From Pedobacter antarcticus (lineage in GTDB: Bacteria > Bacteroidota > Bacteroidia > Sphingobacteriales > Sphingobacteriaceae), in assembly GCF_900112985.1 (NCBI RefSeq), contig NZ_FONS01000003.1:372001-436000 (forward strand): a stretch of 64,000 nucleotides of DNA, read 5' to 3'. The position numbers were made by a program, and so were the translations under genes. Below the pieces are notes generated by a model. The model was given only the letters and a program-made list of their open reading frames with translations, was not told the origin of the DNA and did no database searches. This document shows, one piece after another, positions 1 through 9,451 of this stretch (its first letter is position 1; every line of letters starts with the position of its first letter).

Positions 1-1070
1 AGTCCGCTTGTCAGCTGGTTCCTGATCGTAAATGGAAAAGTAACCAGGCCATTATCACTTTCCTGTACTATTCCGCGTGAGCTTCCTTGTTCAAAAGTTA
101 CACCGACTGCACCAAAGAAATCTGGGTAAGTAGAGCCATAAATTGGTGATACGTTATCAAAAGCCTCCTTGGTAAAATAAAGCGATCCGATTTTATCCAG
201 TGCTTCCACATGATATTTAGCAAGCGTCGCGTTAAAATCATAGGATGCTTTAGGTAAAATCGGACTTTCATGTCCCGCTGGTGAAGGCTCAAAATAATAA
301 GTACTGCCCGTGCCCATCTCATGAAAATCGATATGAACATTTGGATACCATTGGTGAAAAAAAGCCAGTCGGTTCTGACTTTCCACTTGTGCAGCACTTA
401 ACCAATCCCGGTTCAAATCTGTAAAGAAGTGATTAGTTCTGCCCGCCGGCCATCCTTCCTGGTGTTCTTTGTCTGCCGGATCAGAAACCGGAGGAAATGA
501 TTTATAGGCATTATGCCAGTTTGCAGCCCTGTCTCTTCCGTCAGGATTCAGCGAGGGATCAATTAGCACTACAGCTTCCTGCAACCATTTCGTAGTTTCA
601 GGATTTTGGTTCGCCGCCAGGTAATAAGCAGTTAATAAAGCTGCTTCTCCGCTGGAGGTTTCGTTTCCGTGAACACTATACCCTAATAATACCACAACAG
701 GCGAGCTCGCGCCCAGAATAGTCTTCGCCGGGTCTGCCAGTGTAACGTGTTCTTTGCGAATATCCTCGATTTTACTATAATTAGCAGCCGCAGTAATTGT
801 AGCGATCAGCTGTGGTCTTTCTTCATAGGTCTTTCCGATAAACTGCAGGTGTACACGGTCAGATGTCTTTTCCAGTTCTTTAAAATAGGCGACAACCTGG
901 TCATGGCGTGTATAGTGACTTCCTACCGGATAGCCCAGAAATTGTTCCGGCGTAGGTACTTTAGGGTCAAACTGACCGGCCCCCGGGAAAAAGTATTGCT
1001 GCTGAGCCCGGGCCAGCCCGGCCAGAAGAACCAGAGACAGACTTAGTAAAAGTGATTTGTGTAGTTTCAT
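1..1070 (-). CDS. M14 family zinc carboxypeptidase, C-terminus cut by window edge
   Basis: The frame is open from an ATG at 1070 to the left edge, giving 356 visible residues. An N-terminal signal peptide of about 22 residues ends in RAQ, so the enzyme should be exported. M14 zinc ligands are visible as HGNE (H134, E137) and the later histidine in DFHEMG (H250), and the substrate-binding NPDGRDR stretch lies at about 175-181. M14 enzymes remove C-terminal residues from peptides. It starts 26 nt after the susD stop, so it is probably the last gene of the tlpA-susC-susD unit and may trim peptides for import. The catalytic glutamate region near the C-terminus may lie partly outside the window. 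Confidence 0.88.
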   Translation of the reverse strand, partial: MKLHKSLLLSLSLVLLAGLARAQQQYFFPGAGQFDPKVPTPEQFLGYPVGSHYTRHDQVVAYFKELEKTSDRVHLQFIGKTYEERPQLIATITAAANYSKIEDIRKEHVTLADPAKTILGASSPVVVLLGYSVHGNETSSGEAALLTAYYLAANQNPETTKWLQEAVVLIDPSLNPDGRDRAANWHNAYKSFPPVSDPADKEHQEGWPAGRTNHFFTDLNRDWLSAAQVESQNRLAFFHQWYPNVHIDFHEMGTGSTYYFEPSPAGHESPILPKASYDFNATLAKYHVEALDKIGSLYFTKEAFDNVSPIYGSTYPDFFGAVGVTFEQGSSRGIVQESDNGLVTFPFTIRNQLTSG

Positions 1071-1096
1071 ATAATGGTTTGCGTTGATTTTAGAAA

Positions 1097-2443
1097 TTAA
1101 TAGCCTGGGTTTTGTACAACATCCGGATCAGAAAGAATATCTGAATAAGGGATAGGAAACAGCCAGAAATTCGGATTAGTCACTCCAAGTACCTCGCCTG
1201 TTTTTTTGGTTCTGGTCAGATCGAACCAGCGATGAGCTTCGAAAGCAAACTCTAAACTATTCTCATCTGCTATCGCCTGAAGTACTTGTTCTTTATTGCC
1301 ACCTGTAAGCGGTGCAACTCCAGCTCTTGTTCTGATTACATTTAGATCTGCTCTCGCGCCATCCAGATTTCCTGAATTTGCCCTTGACTCTGCACGGATC
1401 AGATATAATTCTGCAATCCGGATCAGGTAAGCAGGGTCTACGCTCACACCAGCGGTATTATACAATACCCCGTAAACTGTAGTTCCAGAACCAGCAACTA
1501 AGCTTTTTCTGCTTCCGCCGATTGCCGGATTATTAATTTTGGCAACAAAGCCATCTGAAGGTTTAAGCGTAAACTGTCCGCCGGAAGAACTTGGGTACCA
1601 CAGATTCCAGAAACTGTTTCTGTCATTTGCAGAAAAACTTAGTTCCAGAACTGATTCGGAGCTTAAAAAAGGACTGGTGAAAAACGTTTTATAATTGTCT
1701 ACCAGTTTAAATTTAGGCTGATTGATAACCTGGGTTGCATAAGCTTCCGCTTCTGTCCAATTTTCCCTGTACAGATTCAGACGGGCTCGTAAAGCTCTTG
1801 CTGTACTTTTTTGAGCCCGGTTACGCGTATTAGCATCGTCAGCAGGTAATAATTCTTCTGCCTTAACCAGATCTGCCAGTACCTGATCGTAAGTCTGGGC
1901 TAGCGTACTTCTTTTTACACCTTTCAGCGCATTCAGATCTACAGTTGGATTTAACTGAATTTGGACACCTCCCCATCCTCTGCCCAGATCAAAATATCCA
2001 ATTGCACGCAGAAAATAAGCTTCTCCAAGTATTTTATTCTTCTCTTCAGGGGTTAATAGCGGATCATTTACTCCGGGAATTCCAGCAATCACACCATTCG
2101 CAGAATTTATCATGCGATATATCTTTCTATAAGCAGAAACAGTGATTACATTATCTGTAGGAATCGCGTTCTGATCCAGCTGAAGGTATTCACTCAGCGT
2201 GCCATTAAAAATCACATTATCTGCTGTTATTGTACCTAAAGTTGGGTAATCTGCACTGTAGTAATTTTGCAAACCATCATATGTCCCGATAATTGCCGCC
2301 CTGGCTGTACCGGCATCAATAATGGCCGATGCTGTTGGCAAGGCATTATTAGGTACCACATCTAAATATTTTTTGCAGGAGCCAAGCAGTAAAGTTAAAC
2401 TAAACAGGTAGGCTGCGGTAAGAGTTATTTTTTGAGTTCTCAT
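1097..2443 (-). CDS. SusD/RagB-family outer-membrane lipoprotein
   Basis: A 448-aa SusD-like surface lipoprotein that caps the SusC pore and binds the substrate. The signal peptide ends in a lipobox (LLLGSC, Cys at about 23) followed by KKYLD, as is usual in the family. TPR-like helical regions (for example NKILGEAYFLRAIGYFDL) and the C-terminal R-x-x-E-LYLIRAE and EFAFEAHRWFDLTR blocks are typical SusD signatures. It lies 15 nt downstream of susC in the same operon. The ligand is not evident from sequence. The TlpA and M14 neighbours suggest peptides rather than glycans, and no glycoside hydrolase is in the unit. Confidence 0.93.
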   Translation of the reverse strand: MRTQKITLTAAYLFSLTLLLGSCKKYLDVVPNNALPTASAIIDAGTARAAIIGTYDGLQNYYSADYPTLGTITADNVIFNGTLSEYLQLDQNAIPTDNVITVSAYRKIYRMINSANGVIAGIPGVNDPLLTPEEKNKILGEAYFLRAIGYFDLGRGWGGVQIQLNPTVDLNALKGVKRSTLAQTYDQVLADLVKAEELLPADDANTRNRAQKSTARALRARLNLYRENWTEAEAYATQVINQPKFKLVDNYKTFFTSPFLSSESVLELSFSANDRNSFWNLWYPSSSGGQFTLKPSDGFVAKINNPAIGGSRKSLVAGSGTTVYGVLYNTAGVSVDPAYLIRIAELYLIRAESRANSGNLDGARADLNVIRTRAGVAPLTGGNKEQVLQAIADENSLEFAFEAHRWFDLTRTKKTGEVLGVTNPNFWLFPIPYSDILSDPDVVQNPGY

Positions 2444-2458
2444 GAGAATATCTTTTAA

Positions 2459-5400
2459 TTATAAGCTGACATTAACGCCTACTTGTATAGTTCGTGATTG
2501 CGGTACCGTGGCCCAGTCATACCCGGCAGTATTCTGATTACTACTTTGTGAACTTACTTCTGGATCAAGTCCTTTGTATTTGGTGAAGGTTAAAAGGTTA
2601 GAACCTGAAACATAAATCCGTGCTCTGCTGATACCCCATCTCGCACTGGTTACAGTAGGTATAGTATAACCCAATGACACATTTTTTAAACGTATAAATG
2701 ACCCATCTTCCAGATAACGGCTACTCAGACTGGCTACATTTCCTCCGTAGTTATTTGCAGATCCGCCATTTACAGTGGGGTCTCCGCTGAAAGTGGTCAT
2801 TCTCGGAATATCTGTTTGTTGTCCTTCATAATGCCATCTCTCCAGTTGTCTTGGCAGGAAACCAATATTACTTTGTGTTCCACCATGAACCAGAAAGAAA
2901 TCGTTCATGTTCATGATTTTATTTCCCTGCTGAAAGATAAAGAAGACATTCAGATCGAAATTTTTAACCTTAACCGTATTGTTTAATCCTCCTGTATATT
3001 TAGGTAAAGCATTACCTACAATCTGTCTGTCAGCGGAAGTGATCAGACCGTCTCCATTTACGTCGTCATAAACAGCATTACCTGTTTTTGGATCTACATA
3101 TAATTGTTTATACAACTGGAAAGAGTTTACTGCGTAACCTTCTCTCAGGATTGAAATATTTCTTCCTGAGGCGCCTAAAGTAATATCAGAGGCTAATTTT
3201 TCGATCTTATTGTTGTTCTTTGACACATTGAATTCTGTAGTCCAGCTGAAATTTTTAGTTTCCACATTTACTGAACTGATGCTTAATTCCAGACCTTTAT
3301 TTCTAACTGCACCGTAGTTCTGCAGATAAGAGCTAAAACCCGAACGATAAGGCACAGGCACGTTCAGCAACAGATCATAGGTGTATTTATTATAATAATC
3401 AAAGGAAACGTTCAGCCTTTTCTTCAAGATGGAGAACTCAGTGCCCAAGTCTATCTGACGGGTAGTCTCCCAGGTTAAGTCCGGGTTAGCCAATTGTGAT
3501 GGTGCTGTACCAGCTGTCTCCAGGTAATTATACCCTGCCGACCATAAACCGAGTGCTGCATAGTCATCTATACCATTCTGATTACCGGAAAGGCCTATAC
3601 TACCTCGGAATTTCAGTTCATCAAATATGTTCAGATCTTTGATAAAAGTCTCTTGTCCAGCTCTCCAGGTAAGTCCTCCTGATGGGAAATAACCCCATTG
3701 TTTATTGATCCCGAATTTCGAAGAGGCGTCAGCACGAATACTTCCATCAATAGTGTACTTGTTGTCATAGGTATAACTTGCTTTACCAAAAAAAGAAACC
3801 ATTTTATTCTGCGAGCGGGCTGAAGATCCGGAGCGGATAGCTGCATTATCTATCGACCTCAAAGAATTGGTTGCAAATCCGGTTCCGGAAGCGCTGGTAG
3901 TCTCATATAATTTGGAATAAATGGTATTCCCAACCAATGCATTGATATTATGCTTTTTGTTCTCACCGAAGGATTTGATATAGGTTAATACCTGCTCATT
4001 TGTTAAGACCAGATTTTTTGTTTCATAGGATGCTGCAGAACCATTAGAGGCAATACCAGCACTAATCAATGTATTACTGTAGCTATTCTCATATACGCTG
4101 TTATTATCGATACTCCAGCTGGTTCTCAGCTTTAATTCCGGCAGGATTGTATACTCTCCGAATACATTACCAATCGTACGCCACCCAACCGCATGGTTAT
4201 CCAGGTTTTCTATCAGTGCCAGGTGGTTATCAAAACTTCCATAACGGGCATACGTTCCATCTGGCTTGTAGATAGGCAAATATGACCTCGGGAAAATGGC
4301 TGAGTTAATTACACCAGTCGGATTATTATCACTTCCACTCAATGCTCGTTCAGTCCTGGTAAAATTAAAGCTGGTTCCAATTTTTAATCTATCGGTTAAC
4401 CGGTTGTCATAATTGAAACGCCCGGTAAATCTTTCAAAATCCGAAGGCTTCACTACACTCTCTTGTTTTAGATAGCCTACACCAGTATAGTAGGTACTTG
4501 TTGCAGAACCTCCTTGTGCAGATACTTCGTAATTTGAAGTTTTTGCAGTTCTGAACAGTCCGCTTACACGGTCGTATGTGGGCTGGGAAGTCGGATCTGC
4601 GAACGGAAGTACAATAGTGGAAGGATCTTTCTTCTGATCCAGTCCTGTATTCAGCACCGCCTCATTAGCGAGCATCGCTGTCTCAGCGCCACTAACGCTC
4701 TTGAATTTATTTACAGCTTCAGACCAGCCCTGATAAGTACTCAGGTTGATTTTCGCTTTAGTGTTTAAACTACCGCGCTTAGTCGTGACCAGCACAACTC
4801 CATTAGCGCCCATAGATCCGTAGATGGCTGTTGCACTGGCATCTTTAAGGATAACCAATGATTCGATATCTTCAGGGTTAATATCTGCAAGTGGGTTTGA
4901 TGCAGTCTGGTTACCCAGACCGGCCCTGATGGAATTGCTACTATTTACAAATACACCATCGATAACATATAATGGTTCTACAGATGCATTTATCGAGTTA
5001 TTTCCACGAATCCGGAAAGTGATACCTCCACCAGGAACACCGGAGTTGGAAGATACCTGTACGCCGGCAGCTTTACCCTGAATAAGTTGATTGAATCCAG
5101 ATCCGCCGGTTGCAGTCAGGTCCTCTCCTTTTAATGTGGTAATAGAACCAGCGATAAACTTACGTTCCTGGGTACTGTAGCCTGTTACAACTACTTCGCT
5201 AAGTTGCTGAAGATCGGGCTCCAGTGCAATCACTTTACCGATATCCCTAAGCTGAACGGTTTTACCTAAGTATCCGATATAGCTGAATAAAAGACTTTTT
5301 TCTGCTTCAGCAACACGAATACTGAATGTCCCGTCAGTATTGGTTAATGTTCCGGACTTCTGCCCTGAAACCCTGATACTCACTCCTGGTAAAGGCTGCT

Positions 5401-5500
5401 GATCAGTCTGATCAACCACTTTACCAGTAATGGTCCTGTCCTGCGCCTGGACTTCCAGAGCGAATAGGACCCAAATTATAAATAGTAATTTTGTTTTCAT
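2459..5500 (-). CDS. SusC/RagA-family TonB-linked outer-membrane receptor
   Basis: A 1013-aa TonB-dependent transporter. A signal peptide (about 1-19, ending VQAQ) is followed by a carboxypeptidase-regulatory-like domain (about 23-95, GKVVDQTDQQPLPGVSI), a plug domain (about 100-240, with VLKDASATAIYGSMGANGVV), and a long beta-barrel ending in VGVNVSL. There is no STN domain, so it is not expected to signal to an anti-sigma factor, unlike the second SusC in this window. It pairs with the adjacent SusD. A structured 359-nt gap precedes it. Substrate unknown; a peptide or sulfur compound is inferred only from the upstream SAM riboswitch and neighbouring genes. Confidence 0.95.
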   Translation of the reverse strand: MKTKLLFIIWVLFALEVQAQDRTITGKVVDQTDQQPLPGVSIRVSGQKSGTLTNTDGTFSIRVAEAEKSLLFSYIGYLGKTVQLRDIGKVIALEPDLQQLSEVVVTGYSTQERKFIAGSITTLKGEDLTATGGSGFNQLIQGKAAGVQVSSNSGVPGGGITFRIRGNNSINASVEPLYVIDGVFVNSSNSIRAGLGNQTASNPLADINPEDIESLVILKDASATAIYGSMGANGVVLVTTKRGSLNTKAKINLSTYQGWSEAVNKFKSVSGAETAMLANEAVLNTGLDQKKDPSTIVLPFADPTSQPTYDRVSGLFRTAKTSNYEVSAQGGSATSTYYTGVGYLKQESVVKPSDFERFTGRFNYDNRLTDRLKIGTSFNFTRTERALSGSDNNPTGVINSAIFPRSYLPIYKPDGTYARYGSFDNHLALIENLDNHAVGWRTIGNVFGEYTILPELKLRTSWSIDNNSVYENSYSNTLISAGIASNGSAASYETKNLVLTNEQVLTYIKSFGENKKHNINALVGNTIYSKLYETTSASGTGFATNSLRSIDNAAIRSGSSARSQNKMVSFFGKASYTYDNKYTIDGSIRADASSKFGINKQWGYFPSGGLTWRAGQETFIKDLNIFDELKFRGSIGLSGNQNGIDDYAALGLWSAGYNYLETAGTAPSQLANPDLTWETTRQIDLGTEFSILKKRLNVSFDYYNKYTYDLLLNVPVPYRSGFSSYLQNYGAVRNKGLELSISSVNVETKNFSWTTEFNVSKNNNKIEKLASDITLGASGRNISILREGYAVNSFQLYKQLYVDPKTGNAVYDDVNGDGLITSADRQIVGNALPKYTGGLNNTVKVKNFDLNVFFIFQQGNKIMNMNDFFLVHGGTQSNIGFLPRQLERWHYEGQQTDIPRMTTFSGDPTVNGGSANNYGGNVASLSSRYLEDGSFIRLKNVSLGYTIPTVTSARWGISRARIYVSGSNLLTFTKYKGLDPEVSSQSSNQNTAGYDWATVPQSRTIQVGVNVSL

Positions 5501-5859
5501 TTAAGCTGATTTATAAGAAACAGGTATGAATTCAAACAGGTAGATGGATGGCATAGCAAAGCCACGCTACAGTTCCAACCCGGAATTTTCACACGAAATA
5601 ATAGATATAGCTATCCCTGGCCCCCTATTTGGGCGCATCATTTTATAGCTGAAATTAGAAATGAAAAGCCGTAATACGGCTTGTATGAGGCAGGATTATG
5701 CCATCATACAACATCGCATGGGAGTCATGCAATCAAGAGAAACTGGAGAAAGTGTAATAAGATTAATCGACGTCTGCACAGCAGGGAGAGACCTGGAATT
5801 AATTTGGTTCTGAGTCATGTTTATTGAGGTTAATATAAAGGGTGTTTTTTGTGTCTGGA
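5501..5859 (-). other. Non-coding, hairpin-rich leader between tlpA and susC
   Basis: No convincing ORF lies here. Read toward susC (minus strand) there are three adjacent inverted repeats: GCATG arms at 5716-5730, a bulged 10-bp stem at 5683-5709 (GTATGAGGCA against TGCCaTCATAC), and a perfect 8-bp stem at 5666-5682 (AAGCCGTA arms) followed by TTTT, which could terminate transcripts from tlpA. Nearer susC there are AGCTAT/ATAGCT arms (5609-5614 and 5645-5650) and a 7-bp GCGTGGC-TTT-GCTATGC hairpin at 5551-5567. No exact TAnnTTTG box was found. It may be a terminator plus a second regulatory leader, or an intercistronic processing region. Confidence 0.5.
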
Positions 5860-6852
5860 TTATTTATCGAAAAGTTCTTTTAGTTTTTGCTGTAATTCTT
5901 CTCCGCGAAGGTTTCTGCCAACAATGACACCCTGAGGATCTAACAAGACATTGGAAGGAATGGCTCTTACACCATATAATTTCGCTGGCGCACTATCCCA
6001 GAAAGCAAGGTCTGAGACCTGCGTCCATGCTAAATGGTCATCTTTGATAGCCTTTTCCCAGGCTTCTTTGGTTTTGTCCAATGAAACACCTAAAATCTCA
6101 AAACCTTTATCATTATACTGTTTATAGGCAGCTACCAGATTTGGATTCTCTTTTCTACATGGAGGACACCAGGCAGCCCAAAAATCTACCAGCACATATT
6201 TACCCTGAAAATCGCGCAGATTTACTGTTTTTCCTTCTGGAGTAACCGAATGAAAATCCGGTGCTTTTTTTCCTACACTCACATTTCCCAATACGGTTAC
6301 CAGCTCATTCAGAACATTTACATAGGGTGTGTTTTTCAGGGAAGGGTCAAGCAGTGCAATATTTGTCTTAATTTCTTCAGGGCTTAATCTATAAGAGAAG
6401 TCCCGGTATAAGATATAAGCTGAAACAATCGAAGCGGGATTAGCTTTGATAAACGCTGACACGTCGACATTTCTTTCTTTTTTATAAGCAGCGAACAGGT
6501 CTTGTGCGGGTGACCCGGTTACTTTGGATCCTCTGTAATAAGCAGCTGTGTCCAGCTCCACATTTACCGCTCCGCTTTCCAGAAATAAATAAAAAGGACT
6601 TTGATCTTTATAAAGCGTTACGCCGTAGAGTTCCGGCAGCTCCAATTGTGTTTTAAACTGGAACTTCCCCTCATTCAGACTCGCCGAATCGATAGTGATA
6701 AAAGATTTGTTGTAAAATTTCTGCAGATAGATTTTACCGGATTTCAAACCGGGTACAGTACCTGTAAGCGTTAGTGGTTTTTTATCCGCTGCCTGTAAAG
6801 ACAAGGTGCTTAGTAGTAAGCCTGCAGTTAAGATTTGTAGCGTTCTTTTCAT
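5860..6852 (-). CDS. TlpA-like thiol-disulfide oxidoreductase with DUF4369-like N-terminus
   Basis: A 330-aa exported protein with a signal peptide of about 21 residues (ending LQAA). The N-terminal half (about 28-125) resembles the DUF4369 domain common in Bacteroidota thioredoxins (GTVPGLKSGKIYLQKF). The C-terminal half is an AhpC/TlpA thioredoxin fold with WCPPCRKENP at about 228-237, giving a CPPC redox pair. It probably reduces or isomerises disulfides in the periplasm. It is the first gene after a SAM-I riboswitch and precedes susC, susD and the M14 peptidase on the same strand, so sulfur status probably controls at least this gene. Confidence 0.92.
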   Translation of the reverse strand: MKRTLQILTAGLLLSTLSLQAADKKPLTLTGTVPGLKSGKIYLQKFYNKSFITIDSASLNEGKFQFKTQLELPELYGVTLYKDQSPFYLFLESGAVNVELDTAAYYRGSKVTGSPAQDLFAAYKKERNVDVSAFIKANPASIVSAYILYRDFSYRLSPEEIKTNIALLDPSLKNTPYVNVLNELVTVLGNVSVGKKAPDFHSVTPEGKTVNLRDFQGKYVLVDFWAAWCPPCRKENPNLVAAYKQYNDKGFEILGVSLDKTKEAWEKAIKDDHLAWTQVSDLAFWDSAPAKLYGVRAIPSNVLLDPQGVIVGRNLRGEELQQKLKELFDK

Positions 6853-6937
6853 TTTATCTTCTTTTAAGGTTAACTATACTGTTAAACTCCAGAAAAATAA
6901 TAATGCTTCATTACCTTCAAACGGGGTAAACTACATT

Positions 6938-7045
6938 ACTTATATTTCTCCTCTCGGAGCTGGAATTAGCACCTTTCATTCCTGCAGCAGGAGCGGAGGT
7001 TGCCAAGACGTTACAGGGCCATTCCCTCAGTCTTTCTTTATAAGT
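6938..7045 (-). promoter_or_regulatory. SAM-I riboswitch (S box)
   Basis: Reading the minus strand, a 7-bp P1 pairs ACTTATA (7039-7045) with TATAAGT (6938-6944). Between them are the conserved SAM-I core elements in the right order: GAGGGAatGGCCC, then CTTGGCAACC, then AAGGTGCTAATTCC, and a final GAGAAATA before P1 closes. P2 arms AAGAC/GTCTT are visible. It lies 86 nt upstream of the tlpA ATG and downstream of a good promoter. The 85-nt segment to the start codon should contain the expression platform. I cannot decide between termination and translational control. Confidence 0.93.
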
Positions 7046-7049
7046 ATAG

Positions 7050-7069
7050 CCGGTATTTTTAATTACCGG
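7050..7069 (-). other. Small hairpin at the 5' end of the riboswitch transcript
   Basis: CCGGTA and TACCGG arms flank an 8-nt A/T loop, just after the predicted transcription start and before SAM-I P1. There is no following U tract in the minus direction, so it is more likely a 5' stabilising stem than a glpF terminator. Confidence 0.45.
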
Positions 7070-7071
7070 GT

Positions 7072-7101
7072 CAAAGATATAAAAATATACTACCAAATCA
7101 A
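7072..7101 (-). promoter_or_regulatory. Bacteroidota primary-sigma promoter for the riboswitch-tlpA transcript
   Basis: On the minus strand TTG (7099-7101) is followed after exactly 19 nt by TATCTTTG (7072-7079). This matches the Bacteroidota -33 TTG and -7 TAnnTTTG elements with the usual spacing. It lies in the glpF-tlpA gap, so the tlpA unit need not depend on the upstream glp operon. Confidence 0.75.
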
Positions 7102-7160
7102 TAGATATTATTTTAAAATATTGAAAACACTCCAAAAACGCATTTTTTGACCAAAAAAAA

Positions 7161-7886
7161 TCATAAACTGAGATAAAGTAATGCTGCTAATCCTGCCCCG
7201 ATCATTGGCCCTGCTACCGGAACCCATGCATATGACCAGTCACTTCCGCCTTTATTCTTAATAGGTAATAAAGCATGTATAATTCTTGGCCCAAGATCCC
7301 TTACCGGATTGATCGCATAACCAGTAGTTCCACCTAAAGATAATCCAATTGCCCATACCACAAATGCAACTGGAATTGCACCAACAGTACCCAAGCCAAT
7401 CGCTGTTTTAGTCTCTGTAATCTGCGCCCCGGTGATGTAAAAAACGGTGAAGATCAGAACAAACGCCCCGATAATTTCACTTAATGTATTAGAAAAGTAG
7501 TTTCTTATCGCCGGCCCTGTACAGAACACAGCCAGGATTAAAGGTGCCGAATTGGTTCTTTTAAAATGATCTGCGTAGACCACCCACACCAATAATGCAC
7601 CCGCCATTGCACCCAGCATCTGCGCCGTCATATAACTGAGCACATCAGCCCATGGGAATTTGCCGGCAACCGCGAGTCCGAACGTTACCGCAGGGCTCAG
7701 ATGTGCTCCGCTATAGGGCCCGGCGATTGTAACCCCTGTGAAAACAGCCAGAGCCCAGGCTGTTGTAATTACAATCCAGCCACTATTCTGGCCTTTCGTA
7801 TCATTTAAAAGGACATTGGCTACCACGCCATCACCCAGTAATATCAGGACCATTGTCCCTAAAAATTCAGCTGCAAAAGGTGTCAT
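7161..7886 (-). CDS. glpF: Aquaglyceroporin (MIP family glycerol facilitator)
   Basis: A 241-aa MIP-family channel of normal length with six hydrophobic segments starting right at the N-terminus (FAAEFLGTMVLILLGDGVVAN). The aromatic/arginine filter helix ends in the R of the second half-helix (INPVRDLGPR). The two NPA boxes are non-canonical: the first reads SPA (HLSPAVTFG) and the second NPV. It is the last gene of glpD-glpK-glpF, 47 nt after glpK, so glycerol uptake is the natural role. The altered boxes may change selectivity. Confidence 0.93.
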   Translation of the reverse strand: MTPFAAEFLGTMVLILLGDGVVANVLLNDTKGQNSGWIVITTAWALAVFTGVTIAGPYSGAHLSPAVTFGLAVAGKFPWADVLSYMTAQMLGAMAGALLVWVVYADHFKRTNSAPLILAVFCTGPAIRNYFSNTLSEIIGAFVLIFTVFYITGAQITETKTAIGLGTVGAIPVAFVVWAIGLSLGGTTGYAINPVRDLGPRIIHALLPIKNKGGSDWSYAWVPVAGPMIGAGLAALLYLSL

Positions 7887-7933
7887 ATCTGATTGTATAA
7901 ATGGAAAATTATATTGCCCGGTTGAAAATTAAA

Positions 7934-9442
7934 TTACACGTCTTCCGGTAATTCATCGTTCCAGCTTTGCGCTGCATGCACAGCTCTCTTCCATCCTTTA
8001 ATTGCATTTTTAAGCTTATCCGATCCGCCCTGTGGCTCGAATACTTTTTCCGACTGCCATTGCTGACTAATCTCGTCAACGCTTTCCCAGTAGCCTACCG
8101 CCAGCCCTGCCAGGTAGGCTGCCCCTAATGCAGTCGTCTCCACTATAGAAGGCCGGATCACATTACAGCCTAGAAGATTTGCCTGGAATTGCATCAGCAA
8201 GTCATTAGCTGTTGCACCTCCGTCAACCCGCAATTCCTTTATCGGCATCCCCGAATCTGCTTCCATTGCTTTCAAGACATCCATGGTCTGAAAAGCAATG
8301 GATTCTATTGCAGCCCTTGCGATATGGCCTGAAGTAGCGCCCCTGCTTAACCCAACTATGGTTCCCCTGACGTCAGGTTTCCAATACGGCGCTCCCAGTC
8401 CCGCAAAGGCGGGTACAAAATACACGCCCCCGTTGTCCTTTACACTCAAAGCCAGTTTCTCTACATCTGCGGAATTCTGGATAATACCGAGCCCATCACG
8501 CAGCCATTGAACGACTGCGCCCCCTATAAAAATACTACCCTCAAACGCATACTGGATCTTTCCGTCAATCTTCCAGGCAACAGTGGTCAGCAAGTTATTT
8601 TTAGAAGCGATAAACTCCTCACCTATATTCATCAGCATAAAACATCCGGTTCCATAGGTGTTTTTAACCATGGCTTTATCCAGGCACATCTGTCCGAATA
8701 ATGCGGCATGCTGGTCGCCGGCAATTCCGGCTATTGGGATTTTTGAAGCAAAGATGGTAGTCTTGGTCTCCCCATAAATTTCGCTGCTCTGTTTAACCTC
8801 AGGAAGCATAGATGCAGGGATATCAAACAAGTCCAATAGTTCCTGATCCCATTCCTGCGTGCGGATATTAAACAGCATCGTTCTGCTGGCATTGGTAATA
8901 TCTGTAACATGGACTTCTCCACGTGTAAAATTCCAGACCAGCCAGGTATCTACTGTTCCAAAGACCAGTTCTCCAGCTTCTGCTTTTTCGCGCGCACCAG
9001 CGACATTCTCAAGTATCCAGTTAATTTTAGACGCAGAAAAATAGGCATCAATTACTAATCCGGTCTTGTCCCGGACCAGCTCTGTCTTTCCCTGACGCTG
9101 CAATGCCTCACAAAAGGGTGCGGTTCTGCGATCCTGCCAGACAATAGCATTATAAATAGGTATACCGGTATTTCTGTCCCATACAATCGTTGTTTCCCGC
9201 TGATTGGTAATTCCAATCGCCGCGATTTGCTTTCCATTAATCCCCATTTTTACTGTGGCCTCTGCAGCAACTCCTGCTTGCGTTGCCCAAATTTCCGTAG
9301 GGTCATGTTCTACCCAGCCTGATTGCGGGAATATCTGTGTGAATTCCTTCTGGACTACAGACCTTACTTTTCCAGTATGATCGAAAATAATAGCACGTGA
9401 ACTTGTAGTGCCCTGGTCAAGAGCTAAGATGAATTTTTCCAT
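7934..9442 (-). CDS. glpK: Glycerol kinase
   Basis: A 502-aa FGGY-family kinase of the usual length that phosphorylates glycerol to glycerol-3-phosphate with ATP in the cytoplasm. The N-terminal phosphate loop [13 protein letters not shown], the substrate-binding RRTAPFCE region, DQHAALFGQ and the C-terminal [16 protein letters not shown] block are intact. It starts 9 nt after glpD and is followed by glpF, so capture and oxidation of glycerol are encoded together. Confidence 0.97.
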   Translation of the reverse strand: MEKFILALDQGTTSSRAIIFDHTGKVRSVVQKEFTQIFPQSGWVEHDPTEIWATQAGVAAEATVKMGINGKQIAAIGITNQRETTIVWDRNTGIPIYNAIVWQDRRTAPFCEALQRQGKTELVRDKTGLVIDAYFSASKINWILENVAGAREKAEAGELVFGTVDTWLVWNFTRGEVHVTDITNASRTMLFNIRTQEWDQELLDLFDIPASMLPEVKQSSEIYGETKTTIFASKIPIAGIAGDQHAALFGQMCLDKAMVKNTYGTGCFMLMNIGEEFIASKNNLLTTVAWKIDGKIQYAFEGSIFIGGAVVQWLRDGLGIIQNSADVEKLALSVKDNGGVYFVPAFAGLGAPYWKPDVRGTIVGLSRGATSGHIARAAIESIAFQTMDVLKAMEADSGMPIKELRVDGGATANDLLMQFQANLLGCNVIRPSIVETTALGAAYLAGLAVGYWESVDEISQQWQSEKVFEPQGGSDKLKNAIKGWKRAVHAAQSWNDELPEDV

Positions 9443-9451
9443 AAGATGATA

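Noticed and set aside
5726..5765. Plus-strand ATCAAGAGAAACTGGAG resembling the 5' end of an S box
   Set aside because: The conserved GGCCC, GGCAACC and GGTGCTAA elements are missing, and no plus-strand gene follows. The true S box is at 6938-7045 on the minus strand.
6806..7150. Plus-strand ORF of 114 codons over the tlpA start and riboswitch
   Set aside because: It is antisense to a clear SAM-I riboswitch and its promoter and has no protein-like composition.
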